Of a DNA stretch of 64,000 bases, positions 27,317 through 35,663 are shown piece by piece (position 1 is the first letter of the stretch; every line of letters starts with the position of its first letter). The notes under the pieces are model-generated. The model was given only the letters and a program-made list of their open reading frames with translations. It searched no databases and was not told the origin of the DNA. Position numbers and translations under genes: made by a program. The DNA comes from Chryseobacterium mucoviscidosis (GTDB lineage: Bacteria; Bacteroidota; Bacteroidia; Flavobacteriales; Weeksellaceae): contig NZ_MVAG01000088.1 of assembly GCF_002177115.1 (NCBI RefSeq), positions 32,288-96,287 of the forward strand, read 5' to 3'.

Positions 27317-28414
27317 TTAATTAATCACCGCATTTATTTTCTGCCACAAAACATCATCAAAATCCGAAAGAGCAAGATTCACATTGTCTGCAGCATCACC
27401 CATTCTGATGATGACGAGTTTTTTGCTTGGAACGACATAGATTTTTTGATCATTTTTACCTAAAGCACAAAACATATCATCCGGTGCACTCGGAATCAAT
27501 TTTCCGTTGAACTGAAACTGAGTCTGCGGCATATGATAACTTGTCTTTCCGTTCAGCCACCACAGATAACCGTAGGCTAAATTGATACTTTGGGAAGTAT
27601 TTGTCGCACTTTGAAAATAATTCGAGTTGATGATCTGTGTTCCGTTCCAGTTTCCGTTGTTTAAAGCCATTAGTCCGAAACGCGCCATACTTCTCGTTGT
27701 ACTCCAATACACACTGTTGTCACCACTCTGGATCCAGTTTCCTGTCATCCCGATTTTATCTCTCAGTTTGGTATTGAAATATTGTGACCATGTCTGTCCT
27801 GTTGCTGCAGCAACCACATCCTGAAGTTTTACATAAACATTATGATACGCCCATCGTGTTCCTGCATCGGCTTTATACTGTAGATTTGCCGGACTTACAT
27901 TATCTCCGAGACTGTCGTCCAATCCGGAAGTCATCGTCAGTAAATTCCGGCAGGTAATTAAATTTTCTTTTGCCAAAGGAGCGCTTGTCCAGCCGGTTCC
28001 GATGTATGTGGAAACTTTATTGTTGATATTGATAAATCCTTCCTGTTCTGCAATTCCCGTTACGGTTGAGGTTAATGTTTTTCCGGCACTTGCCCAATAC
28101 CAAGGTGTAGTAGAAGTATGTCCCGAAAAATAGTTTTCCATAACAATTCTTCCGTTTTGCAGGATCATAAAACTTTTAGAATGTTTGGTTTCCAGATAGG
28201 TCAGAAGATCCTGAACTTTATCCTGATGCCAGTTTAATGAAGAAAGAGATTTGGTTTCCCAGACATCACTGTTGGAAGGAGGAAAGTACATCGCTTCCGT
28301 TGTAGAAACCGTACTGTTCGGATCTGAAGAGGGTTCCGTAATATCATCAGAAGAACTGCAGGATAATGCTAAAAAACAAAATGCAGGAACAGAAAATAGA
28401 TTTTTTATTTTCAT
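27317..28414 (-). CDS. Class C beta-lactamase-like serine hydrolase, lipoprotein
   Basis: The product has 365 residues. The lipobox LALSC (Cys about residue 19) predicts lipid anchoring, followed by a Ser/Asp-rich linker. The SxxK motif is WASAGKTLTS (catalytic Ser and Lys), the Tyr motif region is WAYHNVYVKL, and a C-terminal KT-like motif may be NGKTSYHM. Members of this group include esterases, DD-peptidases and lactamases, so resistance should not be assumed. Copy C of the 200-bp repeat lies upstream of its start. Confidence 0.85.
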   Translation of the reverse strand: MKIKNLFSVPAFCFLALSCSSSDDITEPSSDPNSTVSTTEAMYFPPSNSDVWETKSLSSLNWHQDKVQDLLTYLETKHSKSFMILQNGRIVMENYFSGHTSTTPWYWASAGKTLTSTVTGIAEQEGFININNKVSTYIGTGWTSAPLAKENLITCRNLLTMTSGLDDSLGDNVSPANLQYKADAGTRWAYHNVYVKLQDVVAAATGQTWSQYFNTKLRDKIGMTGNWIQSGDNSVYWSTTRSMARFGLMALNNGNWNGTQIINSNYFQSATNTSQSINLAYGYLWWLNGKTSYHMPQTQFQFNGKLIPSAPDDMFCALGKNDQKIYVVPSKKLVIIRMGDAADNVNLALSDFDDVLWQKINAVIN

Positions 28415-28508
28415 ACGAAATTAGTTTAAATTCTGATTTTTAGATCATCATAACAATGAATAGTTAAAAACCTTTCATGAAAAATGTTAAAAAGATCTTC
28501 AATTGCAA

Positions 28509-28704
28509 TTTAAACTAATTTCAGAATCAACCGCAAAAGATGCAAAAGATAATTATAAAGCGAATTTCCAGAATAATCAAAGCGCTCAAAAGAATAAAAA
28601 TCAAAGATTTTTAAAACTATTGTGATCTTTTTCTTTTAAAATCAGCACTTTGAATAAGGATTATCTTATCTTTTGTACCTTTTTTGGTTATATAAAAAGG
28701 TTAA
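28509..28704 (-). repeat. ~200-bp dispersed element with inverted ends, copy C
   Basis: The minus strand aligns along its length with copies at 45819-46020 and 49805-50013. Shared landmarks are TTTAAACT ends, AACCGCAAAAG, GCGAATTTC, AATAATCAAAG and TCAAAGATTTTTAAAA. This copy occupies most of the 344-bp gap between two minus-strand hydrolase genes; otherwise that gap holds nothing recognisable. Confidence 0.8.
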
Positions 28705-28758
28705 ATATTCTTTGTTGAAAAGCAAATTATTTTCAATTAGAATTTAAACTAAAACTTT

Positions 28759-29781
28759 TTACTTTTTATGTGCTTCAATGAAACGGATCATATCATCCGT
28801 AAGCTGATCCATATATTTTTTATCAGTTGTTCCGAAACCATGTATTCCGTCTTCAACCACGACAAGTTCAGCTTCTATGTTTTGTTTTTTCAGTTTTTTT
28901 ACCAGTTTTTTAGAATGACTCAATGGTGCCACCTTATCTTTATTTCCATGAAGAATAAAGGTCGGAATACCGTTTTCAGTCTCATTGATCGGGGAAATCG
29001 TTTCCAGATAATCTATAGCTTTTCTTTTTTCATCATTGATATTGTAGCCGGAAATTCCGTAAACCAGTTTCTTTCTGATCTCAACAATCGGCTTAAAGAA
29101 CAAACCGACAATAGACACCGGAACTTTTCCCAGTCGTGTATGAAGAAGTTGATTGATATCAGTCGGTCCGAAATTATCAACCACATAATTTACCTTTGCC
29201 GAATAAGAAGATAATTCAGGGCTTCCCAAATATTCATTATCATTCGTGTATGCAGCCATCAGAGCGAGATGCGCTCCCGAAGAAGCTCCGAAAAACCCTA
29301 TGTTATTGGGATCAAAATGATACTGATCTGCATTTTTTCTTACCCATCGCACCACATCTTTAGTATCCTGAATCGGCAGCGGAAAATGTACGGTTTCGCT
29401 TACAAGGGTATAATCGATGCTTACCACAGCATAATTTTTTTCAACAAGCTTTAAAATGAAATTTTCGATATAATTGTTGGATCTTACTACTTTATCACCT
29501 TTTGCCCATGCTCCGCCGTGAACATAAATAACCACCGGAAGTTTTGCAGAACCCGCGTTTTTCGGTTTGTACAGATCCAATTTGATGGGGTTGCCGGAAG
29601 CATTATTTTTATACGTAATATTTTCTGAAAAATCCGTTTTTTCAGGAAGAAGAACACTTGGCGGTGTCGGAGTTCCTTCGATCGGACCCTGAGAATAACT
29701 CAACGTAAAAAAGCTGAGCAGAAAAATAAAAAACAGGCTTTTAGAAAACCTGTATGCCGTATTGTCATTCGTAAATTTCAT
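28759..29781 (-). CDS. Exported alpha/beta-hydrolase / esterase (BD-FAE-like)
   Basis: The product has 340 residues with a signal peptide ending LSYSQ. Motifs are the oxyanion loop VIYVHGGAWAKGD, the nucleophile elbow GFFGASSGAHLAL (GxSxG), the Asp in FILHGNKDKVAPL and the His in DGIHGFGT. It resembles BD-FAE/acetyl-esterase-type enzymes that remove acyl groups from glycans or small esters. No polysaccharide locus is adjacent. Its start is 20 bases from the end of the DUF3037 gene on the same strand. Confidence 0.88.
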   Translation of the reverse strand: MKFTNDNTAYRFSKSLFFIFLLSFFTLSYSQGPIEGTPTPPSVLLPEKTDFSENITYKNNASGNPIKLDLYKPKNAGSAKLPVVIYVHGGAWAKGDKVVRSNNYIENFILKLVEKNYAVVSIDYTLVSETVHFPLPIQDTKDVVRWVRKNADQYHFDPNNIGFFGASSGAHLALMAAYTNDNEYLGSPELSSYSAKVNYVVDNFGPTDINQLLHTRLGKVPVSIVGLFFKPIVEIRKKLVYGISGYNINDEKRKAIDYLETISPINETENGIPTFILHGNKDKVAPLSHSKKLVKKLKKQNIEAELVVVEDGIHGFGTTDKKYMDQLTDDMIRFIEAHKK

Positions 29782-29801
29782 AGAATATTTTTTTGAGGGT
29801 A

Positions 29802-30185
29802 TTATTTTACTAACTCCTCAAAAAGCCTACCAAAAGTATTTTCCAGATTTCTGGATTTTCCCGGATGAGGTCTTGAAGTCTGAACAACAGAACTTCTTAC
29901 GGCAGTCAGCCAGCGGAATCTTTCAGGTATTTCAAGCTGTGCAATCGGTCCGCCGTCTTTTGCGCCGTCAGCGATTTTTTTGAAGCTTTCCAGATTCTGG
30001 ATCACGTCTTCATAGTCTATTTTGCTTCTCATCAGCTTAAATTTATCCGGACAGAGGTAAAATTCCACCTTAATGAATTTTTCTTTTTTTGAAAACATTA
30101 CCAGTCCGATATTGAAAAATTCTTCTCTTTCAACCTTTGGAACCAATCGTATCACCGCGTATTCGTAGATTTTATCCTCTTGCAT
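29802..30185 (-). CDS. DUF3037 protein
   Basis: The product has 127 residues and begins YEYAVIRLVPKVEREEFFNIGLVMFSKKEKFI, the DUF3037 signature. It overlaps the upstream HipA-like gene by 14 bases. The pair HipA-like kinase/DUF3037 is repeatedly found together in bacteria, implying a shared process; the biochemical role of DUF3037 is unknown. Confidence 0.85.
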   Translation of the reverse strand: MQEDKIYEYAVIRLVPKVEREEFFNIGLVMFSKKEKFIKVEFYLCPDKFKLMRSKIDYEDVIQNLESFKKIADGAKDGGPIAQLEIPERFRWLTAVRSSVVQTSRPHPGKSRNLENTFGRLFEELVK

Positions 30186-30945
30186 TTTTAGCTTCGTTTA
30201 AAAAGATTTCAGAATGTTCTAATCGGGTCTTCAGGAAGTTGAAATAGATTTCACGGATTTCTTCATGCGTTTCTTCCGCATCGTTCCAGTGCAGCCAGTC
30301 TTCGGGAATGATATTCACAATTTCCCTAAACACCTTTTCGTTCAGTATTTCTTTGGCAAACAGATCGGCTTCATCCAGTTTTGATGCCTGTGGAAGCAAA
30401 ACATGGTCTTTTACATATTTAAAAGGTGTTTTTGCTGCCGCATCAAAATTCTGCCATGAATGATGAAAATAAAAAGAAGCTCCGTTATCAATAATCCACA
30501 GTTCTTTATGCCACATCAGCAGATTCGTGTTTCTGAAAGTACGGTCGATGTTTGTGATAAATGCATCCAGCCAGACTATTTTCGAAGCGAGAAGCGGATC
30601 GATCTTCACACTCGGATCATAAGTAATGGAACCTGAAAGATAATGAAGCCCCAGATTAAGACCTTCGGAATTTTTCAAAAGATCCTGAATTTCTTCATCG
30701 GCTTCGGTTCTTCCGAAATCCACATCCAGATTCACAAAAACAAGCTCGGGAATTTTCAATCCCAAAATTTCTGTAATCTTTCCGCCGATCAGTTCAGAGA
30801 TCAGCATTTTTACTCCGTGACCTGCTCCACGAAATTTCAGAACATATTTAAAATCATCATCTGCTTCTGCCAGAGCAGGCAGAGAACCTCCCTCCCGAAG
30901 CGGCAGAATATAACGCATGACGGTTACCTTTCTTAAATCCAACAT
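30172..30945 (-). CDS. HipA-like kinase-domain protein
   Basis: The product has 257 residues. Kinase-like features include LREGGSLPALAEADDDFKYVLKF (N lobe with Lys), RGAGHGVKMLISELIGGKITEILGL, VWLDAFITNIDRTFRNTNLLMWHKELWIIDNGASFYFH (catalytic D-x-x-x-x-N and DNG metal site). It is shorter than HipA toxins and has no HipB-like antitoxin neighbour; DUF3037 follows instead. It may phosphorylate a protein or tRNA-charging factor, but this is inference. Confidence 0.8.
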   Translation of the reverse strand: MLDLRKVTVMRYILPLREGGSLPALAEADDDFKYVLKFRGAGHGVKMLISELIGGKITEILGLKIPELVFVNLDVDFGRTEADEEIQDLLKNSEGLNLGLHYLSGSITYDPSVKIDPLLASKIVWLDAFITNIDRTFRNTNLLMWHKELWIIDNGASFYFHHSWQNFDAAAKTPFKYVKDHVLLPQASKLDEADLFAKEILNEKVFREIVNIIPEDWLHWNDAEETHEEIREIYFNFLKTRLEHSEIFLNEAKNARG

Positions 30946-30949
30946 AAGG

Positions 30950-30957
30950 CAAAAATA
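30950..30957 (-). promoter_or_regulatory. -7 box for the HipA-like/DUF3037 pair
   Basis: On the minus strand TATTTTTG lies four bases before the HipA-like ATG, which would give a leaderless or near-leaderless mRNA. No -33 box is clear. Confidence 0.35.
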
Positions 30958-31026
30958 AGATATTCCTTTGTCTTTATTTCTATTTATACTATTTTTAAGT
31001 AAAAATTGATTGTTTCGAAATTATTA

Positions 31027-31077
31027 TTGTTATTCTGAGCTAAGCTCGCATCTATTAATGCTTTGTCGGAATAACAA
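31027..31077. repeat. Short inverted-repeat element
   Basis: TTGTTATTC at 31027 and its complement GAATAACAA at 31069 bound a 51-bp unit containing CTGAGCTAAGCTCG. It resembles the small TTATTCTGAG... palindromes scattered in Bacteroidota genomes. Confidence 0.5.
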
Positions 31078-31111
31078 AAAAAGTTTTTAATACATTATTA
31101 TACAATACAAT

Positions 31112-31951
31112 ATGCAGATCACAAAAAAGCAAAATATCATTATTTCCAATCCTGAAACCAGAGATTTTCTCGCCGATGCCTTTTTTCCGGAAACAGAACA
31201 GAAATTACCGTTGGTCATTTTCGTTCATGGCTATAAAGGCTACAAAGATTGGGGCGCTTGGAATCTTATGGCTGAAAAGTTTGCGGAAGCAGGATTTTTC
31301 TTTGTTAAATTTAATTTTTCGCACAACGGAACAACAGTTGAAAATCCTCATGAATTTGCTGATCTTGAAGCGTTTGGAAATAGTAATTATTCTAAGGAGC
31401 TTTCGGATCTGGGAACCGTGATTGATTACTTCGTTAAAAATGAAAAAGCAGATGCTGATAAGATTATCCTGATCGGTCACAGCAGGGGAGGAGGAATTTC
31501 AATCATCAAAAGTTTTGAGGATGAAAGAATTCATGGTTTAATTACGCTTGCAAGTGTAGATACACTGGATCGTTTCCCGAAAAACGATGCCTTCGAAAAA
31601 TGGAAGGAAGCTGGAGTGTATTATGTCATAAATGGAAGAACAAAGCAGGAAATGCCTCATTATTATCAGTTTTATGAAGATTTTGAAAATAATTTTCACC
31701 GTTTTGATGTCGAAAGGGCAACCGAGATGGCGAAAGTACATTATTTAATCATTCATGGGACGGAAGACGAAGCAGTGAATGTAAAAAGCGCAGAACATCT
31801 TCATATTCTGAACCCAAATTCTGAACTGCATCTGGTTGAAAATGCCAATCATACTTTTGGAGCAAAAGAACCTTGGAAAGAGTCAAAACTGCCAAAAGAT
31901 CTCAATGAAGTTACAGAAAAATGCATTATGTTCATTAAAGAGAAAATATGA
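31112..31951 (+). CDS. Cytoplasmic alpha/beta-hydrolase
   Basis: The product has 279 residues and no signal peptide. Motifs are LVIFVHGYKGYKDWGAW (oxyanion), ILIGHSRGGGISI (GxSxG nucleophile), LIIHGTEDEAV (Asp) and VENANHTFGA (His). It resembles dienelactone-hydrolase-like or acyl-peptidase-like bacterial hydrolases. Substrate unknown; no functional neighbour gives a hint. Confidence 0.85.
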   Translation: MQITKKQNIIISNPETRDFLADAFFPETEQKLPLVIFVHGYKGYKDWGAWNLMAEKFAEAGFFFVKFNFSHNGTTVENPHEFADLEAFGNSNYSKELSDLGTVIDYFVKNEKADADKIILIGHSRGGGISIIKSFEDERIHGLITLASVDTLDRFPKNDAFEKWKEAGVYYVINGRTKQEMPHYYQFYEDFENNFHRFDVERATEMAKVHYLIIHGTEDEAVNVKSAEHLHILNPNSELHLVENANHTFGAKEPWKESKLPKDLNEVTEKCIMFIKEKI

Positions 31952-32034
31952 TTTTTCTGGATTTATAAATAATTCATATTCAAATTAAAAATTTTTCATA
32001 CATTAGTGATATCAACAAATCTAAATCGTACACT

Positions 32035-32223
32035 ATGAAAAATTTAAAAAAATTGAGCAGAGAAGCTAAAAAGAGTATTGTAGGGCAAGGACCTATTTGT
32101 CCGCCTGTAGGATGTTATAATTTCTATCTCAGCGATGGAGACAGTACTTGTATCGCTTCTGGATGTCCAAACGATTATGGTACAATCGTCACTGTAAACG
32201 GACGTTCTCAGTGTTGCTTTTAA
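32035..32223 (+). CDS. Small bacteriocin-like peptide with leader
   Basis: The product has 62 residues. The N terminus MKNLKKLSREAKKSIVGQG resembles the double-glycine-type leaders (MKNLKKLSRE...) common in Chryseobacterium bacteriocin-like peptides, here with GQG in place of GG. The remaining ~43 residues hold five cysteines (PICPPVGC, STCIASGC, QCCF gives six counting both) in a Gly/Ser/Pro-rich setting, consistent with disulfide bonding after export. No PCAT-type transporter or maturation gene is adjacent. A terminator follows directly. Confidence 0.7.
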   Translation: MKNLKKLSREAKKSIVGQGPICPPVGCYNFYLSDGDSTCIASGCPNDYGTIVTVNGRSQCCF

Positions 32224-32229
32224 AAAAAT

Positions 32230-32257
32230 AAAGGAGTGAAATTTTTCACTCCTTTTT
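32230..32257. terminator. Terminator between bacteriocin-like gene and 32256 lipoprotein gene
   Basis: AAAGGAGTGAA and its complement TTCACTCCTTT form the stem, followed by a T run. It lies between convergent genes and overlaps the lipoprotein stop by two bases. Confidence 0.85.
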
Positions 32258-32858
32258 ATTTGTTGATCCTGATCGCATTCTTTTTTACCGATTTTAAAAG
32301 ACTTCTGAAGTTTTTCATCGTCATCATTTCAGTAGACGGTGTAAAGATGGTTGCTTTCTCACCTTTTTCTACAGAAACTTCCGAATAGGCTTTAAGGGTG
32401 TAGATCTTCTTCAATGTTTTGATGTCATAAACATCCATCATCGCAAATGTTTCATTTTTTCTGTATTCGTCTTGTACGCCTAAAGTATGGTCTAAACCGT
32501 TTCTAACTTTGAAAGTATAAATATTCACCAGAAAATTGATATCGGAATTGTTTTTAAGGTCTTCCAGATCATCCGTTTCCGGACTGAACGGAATATCATG
32601 ACTGAGTAAGTTTTCGGATTTTGCTGTTTTTAAATCATAGGCTTTTCCTTCACTTAACTGAGTAAATAATTTCATGGTTTCTGCAGTCATCATTTCCCGG
32701 TGGTGCGCATCAACCGTAGTATTGATATTGTTTATCAGCCATTTTTGATCTTTTGAAAATACGAGCGATTTGCTGTAAATTCCATAATCTTTTCTAACCG
32801 GATAGTAGCATGACTGTAAACCCAGCAATATCATTAATAATAAGAAATATTTTCTCAT
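32256..32858 (-). CDS. Lipoprotein of unknown function
   Basis: The product has 200 residues. The lipobox LQSC puts the lipidated Cys at residue 16. The body (HREMMTAETMKLFTQLSEGKAYDLKTAKSENLLSHDIPFSPETDDLEDLKNNSDINFLVNIYTFKVRNGLDHTLG) is mixed helix and sheet with no motif I recognise. It lies 7 bases downstream of the flavin reductase gene and may be co-transcribed with it. Confidence 0.65.
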   Translation of the reverse strand: MRKYFLLLMILLGLQSCYYPVRKDYGIYSKSLVFSKDQKWLINNINTTVDAHHREMMTAETMKLFTQLSEGKAYDLKTAKSENLLSHDIPFSPETDDLEDLKNNSDINFLVNIYTFKVRNGLDHTLGVQDEYRKNETFAMMDVYDIKTLKKIYTLKAYSEVSVEKGEKATIFTPSTEMMTMKNFRSLLKSVKKNAIRINK

Positions 32859-32865
32859 AAATCCC

Positions 32866-33687
32866 TTAATAAATCAGAATTTTCCACGCTTCTTCAATTT
32901 TACTTTCCAGTAATAATTTCTGAGCTTCCAGATGAACATTCTCGTCGGAATGATAGTTTCCTGCCGGTAAGATTTCAACATTCGCCAACATTCCCAGGTC
33001 GTTTCCTGTGAATATTCTGCTGAATTTTATTTCGTCTGGAAGGAGATCAAAACCGATTCCTTTCGTTACAAGAGGTTTTGGAACTTCAAAAAGATTGTCT
33101 GCCTTATTTCTGGAATACCAGTTGCTTCCCAATCTTGCCACCATATCAAGTTTTGCCTGATCCAGATTTCCGTTTTCATCCAAATATTCTTCCCGGATGT
33201 GGATTTTCAGAACTTCACAGATCACCAGATTTCCTGCACCACCCTGATCGCCCAAATATTTTACTTCTAGCACTTTACATTCAAAATTTACAGGACATTC
33301 TTCGATTAATTTAGGCTTAATAATCTCTGCATCTTTCATCGTTAAACCGGATTTGATGAACTCGTTAACGCCTTCTTCATATTCCGTTGAAGCCAGAGAG
33401 ATCTGCTGTACAATTGGAAAATTAACTGTGCCGATCACCACCTCCGGAACTTCCAGAACATTTTCCAGCGTATGTTTGATGGTATTGTCACGAACTCTTC
33501 TCGAAGGTGAAAAAACCAAAATCGGAGGAACCGTGCTGAACATATTAAAAAAACTGAACGGCGACAAATTGCTGTTTCCGTCTTTATCAACCGTTGATGC
33601 CAATGCAATCGGACGCGGCGAAACGGCAGTCTGCATAACCGTTTGCAGTTGCACGGGAGTTATTTCTGATGGGATGAGTGTTTTCAT
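32866..33687 (-). CDS. Flavin reductase family protein (FMN-binding split barrel)
   Basis: The product has 273 residues. The N-terminal ~200 residues match the flavin-reductase-like fold: AVSPRPIALASTVDKDGNSNLSPFSFFNMFSTVPPILVFSPSRR holds the FMN-binding pattern. C-terminal LEAQKLLLESKIEEAWKILIY is extra helix. Such proteins supply reduced flavin or act on flavin-linked substrates. In related flavobacteria I recall a similar gene near fahA, so it may belong to the aromatic-acid cluster from which it is now separated by the GxxExxY element. Confidence 0.85.
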   Translation of the reverse strand: MKTLIPSEITPVQLQTVMQTAVSPRPIALASTVDKDGNSNLSPFSFFNMFSTVPPILVFSPSRRVRDNTIKHTLENVLEVPEVVIGTVNFPIVQQISLASTEYEEGVNEFIKSGLTMKDAEIIKPKLIEECPVNFECKVLEVKYLGDQGGAGNLVICEVLKIHIREEYLDENGNLDQAKLDMVARLGSNWYSRNKADNLFEVPKPLVTKGIGFDLLPDEIKFSRIFTGNDLGMLANVEILPAGNYHSDENVHLEAQKLLLESKIEEAWKILIY

Positions 33688-33699
33688 TATTATATTGTT

Positions 33700-34299
33700 T
33701 TTTTAACACATAAGTCACATAAGTTTAAAGTTCAAAATATTGAAAATATTTAGTACACATTAGTTTGAAAATCCATAGATTTTCATTTATAACAGATTTT
33801 CAAAGTCTTTATTTACAAATGTTTCCGTTCCTTCATGATAAAGATTATAAACATTAAAATTTACAAGAATTGATTTTGAAACTTTAAGCAAATTCATATA
33901 ATTCATTGTTTGCGCTCTGTGAATGTTATGAAATTCTGTAACGGATTTTATTTCCAATACTATAGTATTTTCAATTAGAAAATCACATTTAACCTTACAG
34001 TCAATCTTTAAATCTTTATAGATTAGTGGAATTTCAAGTTCACTTTTATATTTTATGCCAAGCAGATCAAATTCTCTTTCTAAACATTTATGATATATTT
34101 CTTCATAAAGACCGGGACCAACAATTTTATGAACTTCTATACATGCACCAATTATCTTATACGTAAGCTCATTGATGTATTTCTTAGTAATTTCCATAAT
34201 TGTGTTTTGCCTTGATTCAATGAAAATCTGTAGATTTTCAAACTAATGTGTTCTCTTATGCAGATAAAAAAATCTTCTTTGTGACTTATGTGTTAAAAA
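33700..34299. mobile_element. 600-bp unit with nested inverted repeats carrying a GxxExxY gene
   Basis: The outer arms are a perfect 20-bp inverted repeat (33700-33719 and 34280-34299, core TTAACACATAAGTCAC). The inner arms of 32 bp (33755-33786 and 34220-34251) match at 30 positions; each inner arm is itself a hairpin (GAAAATC...GATTTTC). The unit exactly fills the gap between fahA and the flavin reductase gene and contains one ORF. The outer arm resembles the ends of the 200-bp repeats (AACCACAAAAGTCACAAAAG). I saw no transposase and no clear target duplication. Calling it mobile is an inference. Confidence 0.6.
33787..34197 (-). CDS. GxxExxY family protein (PD-(D/E)xK-like)
   Basis: The product has 136 residues. 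The family signature is VGPGLYEEIYHKCLERE (GLYEEIY is GxxExxY). Later VKCDFLIENTIVLEIKSV supplies the D...ExK of a nuclease-like core, and HRAQTMNYMNLLKVSKSILVNFNV is the usual tail. The family occurs sporadically in many bacteria and its function is not established; a nuclease link is inferred from the fold. The stop codon abuts the left inner arm of the flanking inverted repeat, and the ATG lies 22 bases from the right inner arm. Confidence 0.9.
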   Translation of the reverse strand: MEITKKYINELTYKIIGACIEVHKIVGPGLYEEIYHKCLEREFDLLGIKYKSELEIPLIYKDLKIDCKVKCDFLIENTIVLEIKSVTEFHNIHRAQTMNYMNLLKVSKSILVNFNVYNLYHEGTETFVNKDFENLL

Positions 34300-34319
34300 T
34301 TATCTAAAAAATTTTATAT

Positions 34320-35567
34320 TTAAACAGTAGGAATAATTTTCCCTGAAACTTCACCGAAACCAACTCTTACCCCGTCTTTTTCAGCCCAGGCTTTCATGGT
34401 TACCGTATCGTTATCGTTGATGAATTTTCTTTCTTCACCGTTGTTTAACTGAATCGGATTCTGACCTCTCCACGTTAATTCCAGCATGGAACCGAAAGAT
34501 CTCGGATCGCTTCCTGAAATGGTTCCGCTCGCGTAAAGATCTCCGACTTCCACGTTACAGCCGTTTACGGTGTGATGAGCCAGTTGCTGCGTCATGTTCC
34601 AGTACATGTGTTTGTAATTGCTTTCGGAGATCAGGTTTTGCTCTCCGTTTTCAGGTTGAAGATAGACTTCAAGATTGATGTCGTAATTTTTATCTCCTTC
34701 AAATTTCAGATAATCCAAAACTTCAGGATCCTGTGTAGGAGAAGCGGTTCTGAATGGTTCTAAAGCTTCCAGAGTAACCACCCACGGCGAAATTGAGGAA
34801 CCGAAATTTTTAGCTAAAAATGGTCCCAGCGGAACATATTCCCAAGACTGAATATCTCTTGCCGACCAATCGTTGAAAACCACCATCCCGAAAATCGCGT
34901 CTTCAGCATCTTTGGTGGAAATACTTTCGCCCATTTCGGTGTTTTTATTGATGATGAATGCCATTTCAAGTTCGAAATCCAATTGTTTACAAGGTCCGAA
35001 TATCGGCTTTTCTACATCTGCGGGTTTCATCTGACCTTTCGGACGGTTGATTTCCGTTCCTGACACTACAATAGAGGAAGCTCTTCCGTGATAACCTACC
35101 GGAAGATGTTTCCAGTTAGGAAGCAGTGCATTCGCAAGATCTCTGAACATTTTTCCCACGTTGGTTGCGTGTTCGATACTGCTGTAAAAATCTGTGTAAT
35201 TCGGAATATGAACCGGCATCATCATTTTTACCTGATCCAGCTCATAGAAAGCTTCTTCGATGGTTTTTTCATCTTTTGATAAGATAGAATTTTCTAGCAG
35301 TAATTCCTGAATTTTTAAACGAACGGCATTCGTTACAGGCTTTCCAAGTTCGATGAATTCATTTAAGGTATAGGCTTCGAAAACGTTATCGCCTAAGCCT
35401 TCGATTTCTTCGAAATATCCCAGATCGTATAACGTTGCAAGATCGATGATCTGATCGCCGATTCTTGTACAGCATCCGATGTATTCTTTGTTGAAAACCG
35501 CTACACCAAACGGAATATTATGAATAGAAAAATCTGAATCTGATGAATATTCTACAAATGATTTCAT
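34320..35567 (-). CDS. fahA: Fumarylacetoacetase
   Basis: The product has 415 residues, the FAH length. N-terminal SH3-like domain (FSIHNIPFGVAVFNKEYIGCCTRIGDQIIDL) is followed by the catalytic domain: MPVHIPNYTDFYSSIEHATNVG, HLPVGYHGRASSIVVSGTEI, LDFELEMAFII (metal Glu ligands), VFNDWSARDIQSWEYVPLGPFLAKNF and GDLYASGTISG. It cleaves fumarylacetoacetate to fumarate and acetoacetate, the last step of tyrosine degradation. hppD and hmgA lie upstream on the same strand. Confidence 0.96.
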   Translation of the reverse strand: MKSFVEYSSDSDFSIHNIPFGVAVFNKEYIGCCTRIGDQIIDLATLYDLGYFEEIEGLGDNVFEAYTLNEFIELGKPVTNAVRLKIQELLLENSILSKDEKTIEEAFYELDQVKMMMPVHIPNYTDFYSSIEHATNVGKMFRDLANALLPNWKHLPVGYHGRASSIVVSGTEINRPKGQMKPADVEKPIFGPCKQLDFELEMAFIINKNTEMGESISTKDAEDAIFGMVVFNDWSARDIQSWEYVPLGPFLAKNFGSSISPWVVTLEALEPFRTASPTQDPEVLDYLKFEGDKNYDINLEVYLQPENGEQNLISESNYKHMYWNMTQQLAHHTVNGCNVEVGDLYASGTISGSDPRSFGSMLELTWRGQNPIQLNNGEERKFINDNDTVTMKAWAEKDGVRVGFGEVSGKIIPTV

Positions 35568-35663
35568 AATTTTAGAATTTAGTTTGGATTTTATACAAAT
35601 CCGTTAGATTTTAAATTTTAAATATTCTGAAGGCTTTTTAATCAGTTTAAGCGTTCAAAATAT

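Noticed and set aside
27317..28414. Beta-lactam resistance gene
   Set aside because: The SxxK serine hydrolase fold is shared by esterases and peptidases; nothing in the sequence shows lactam hydrolysis.
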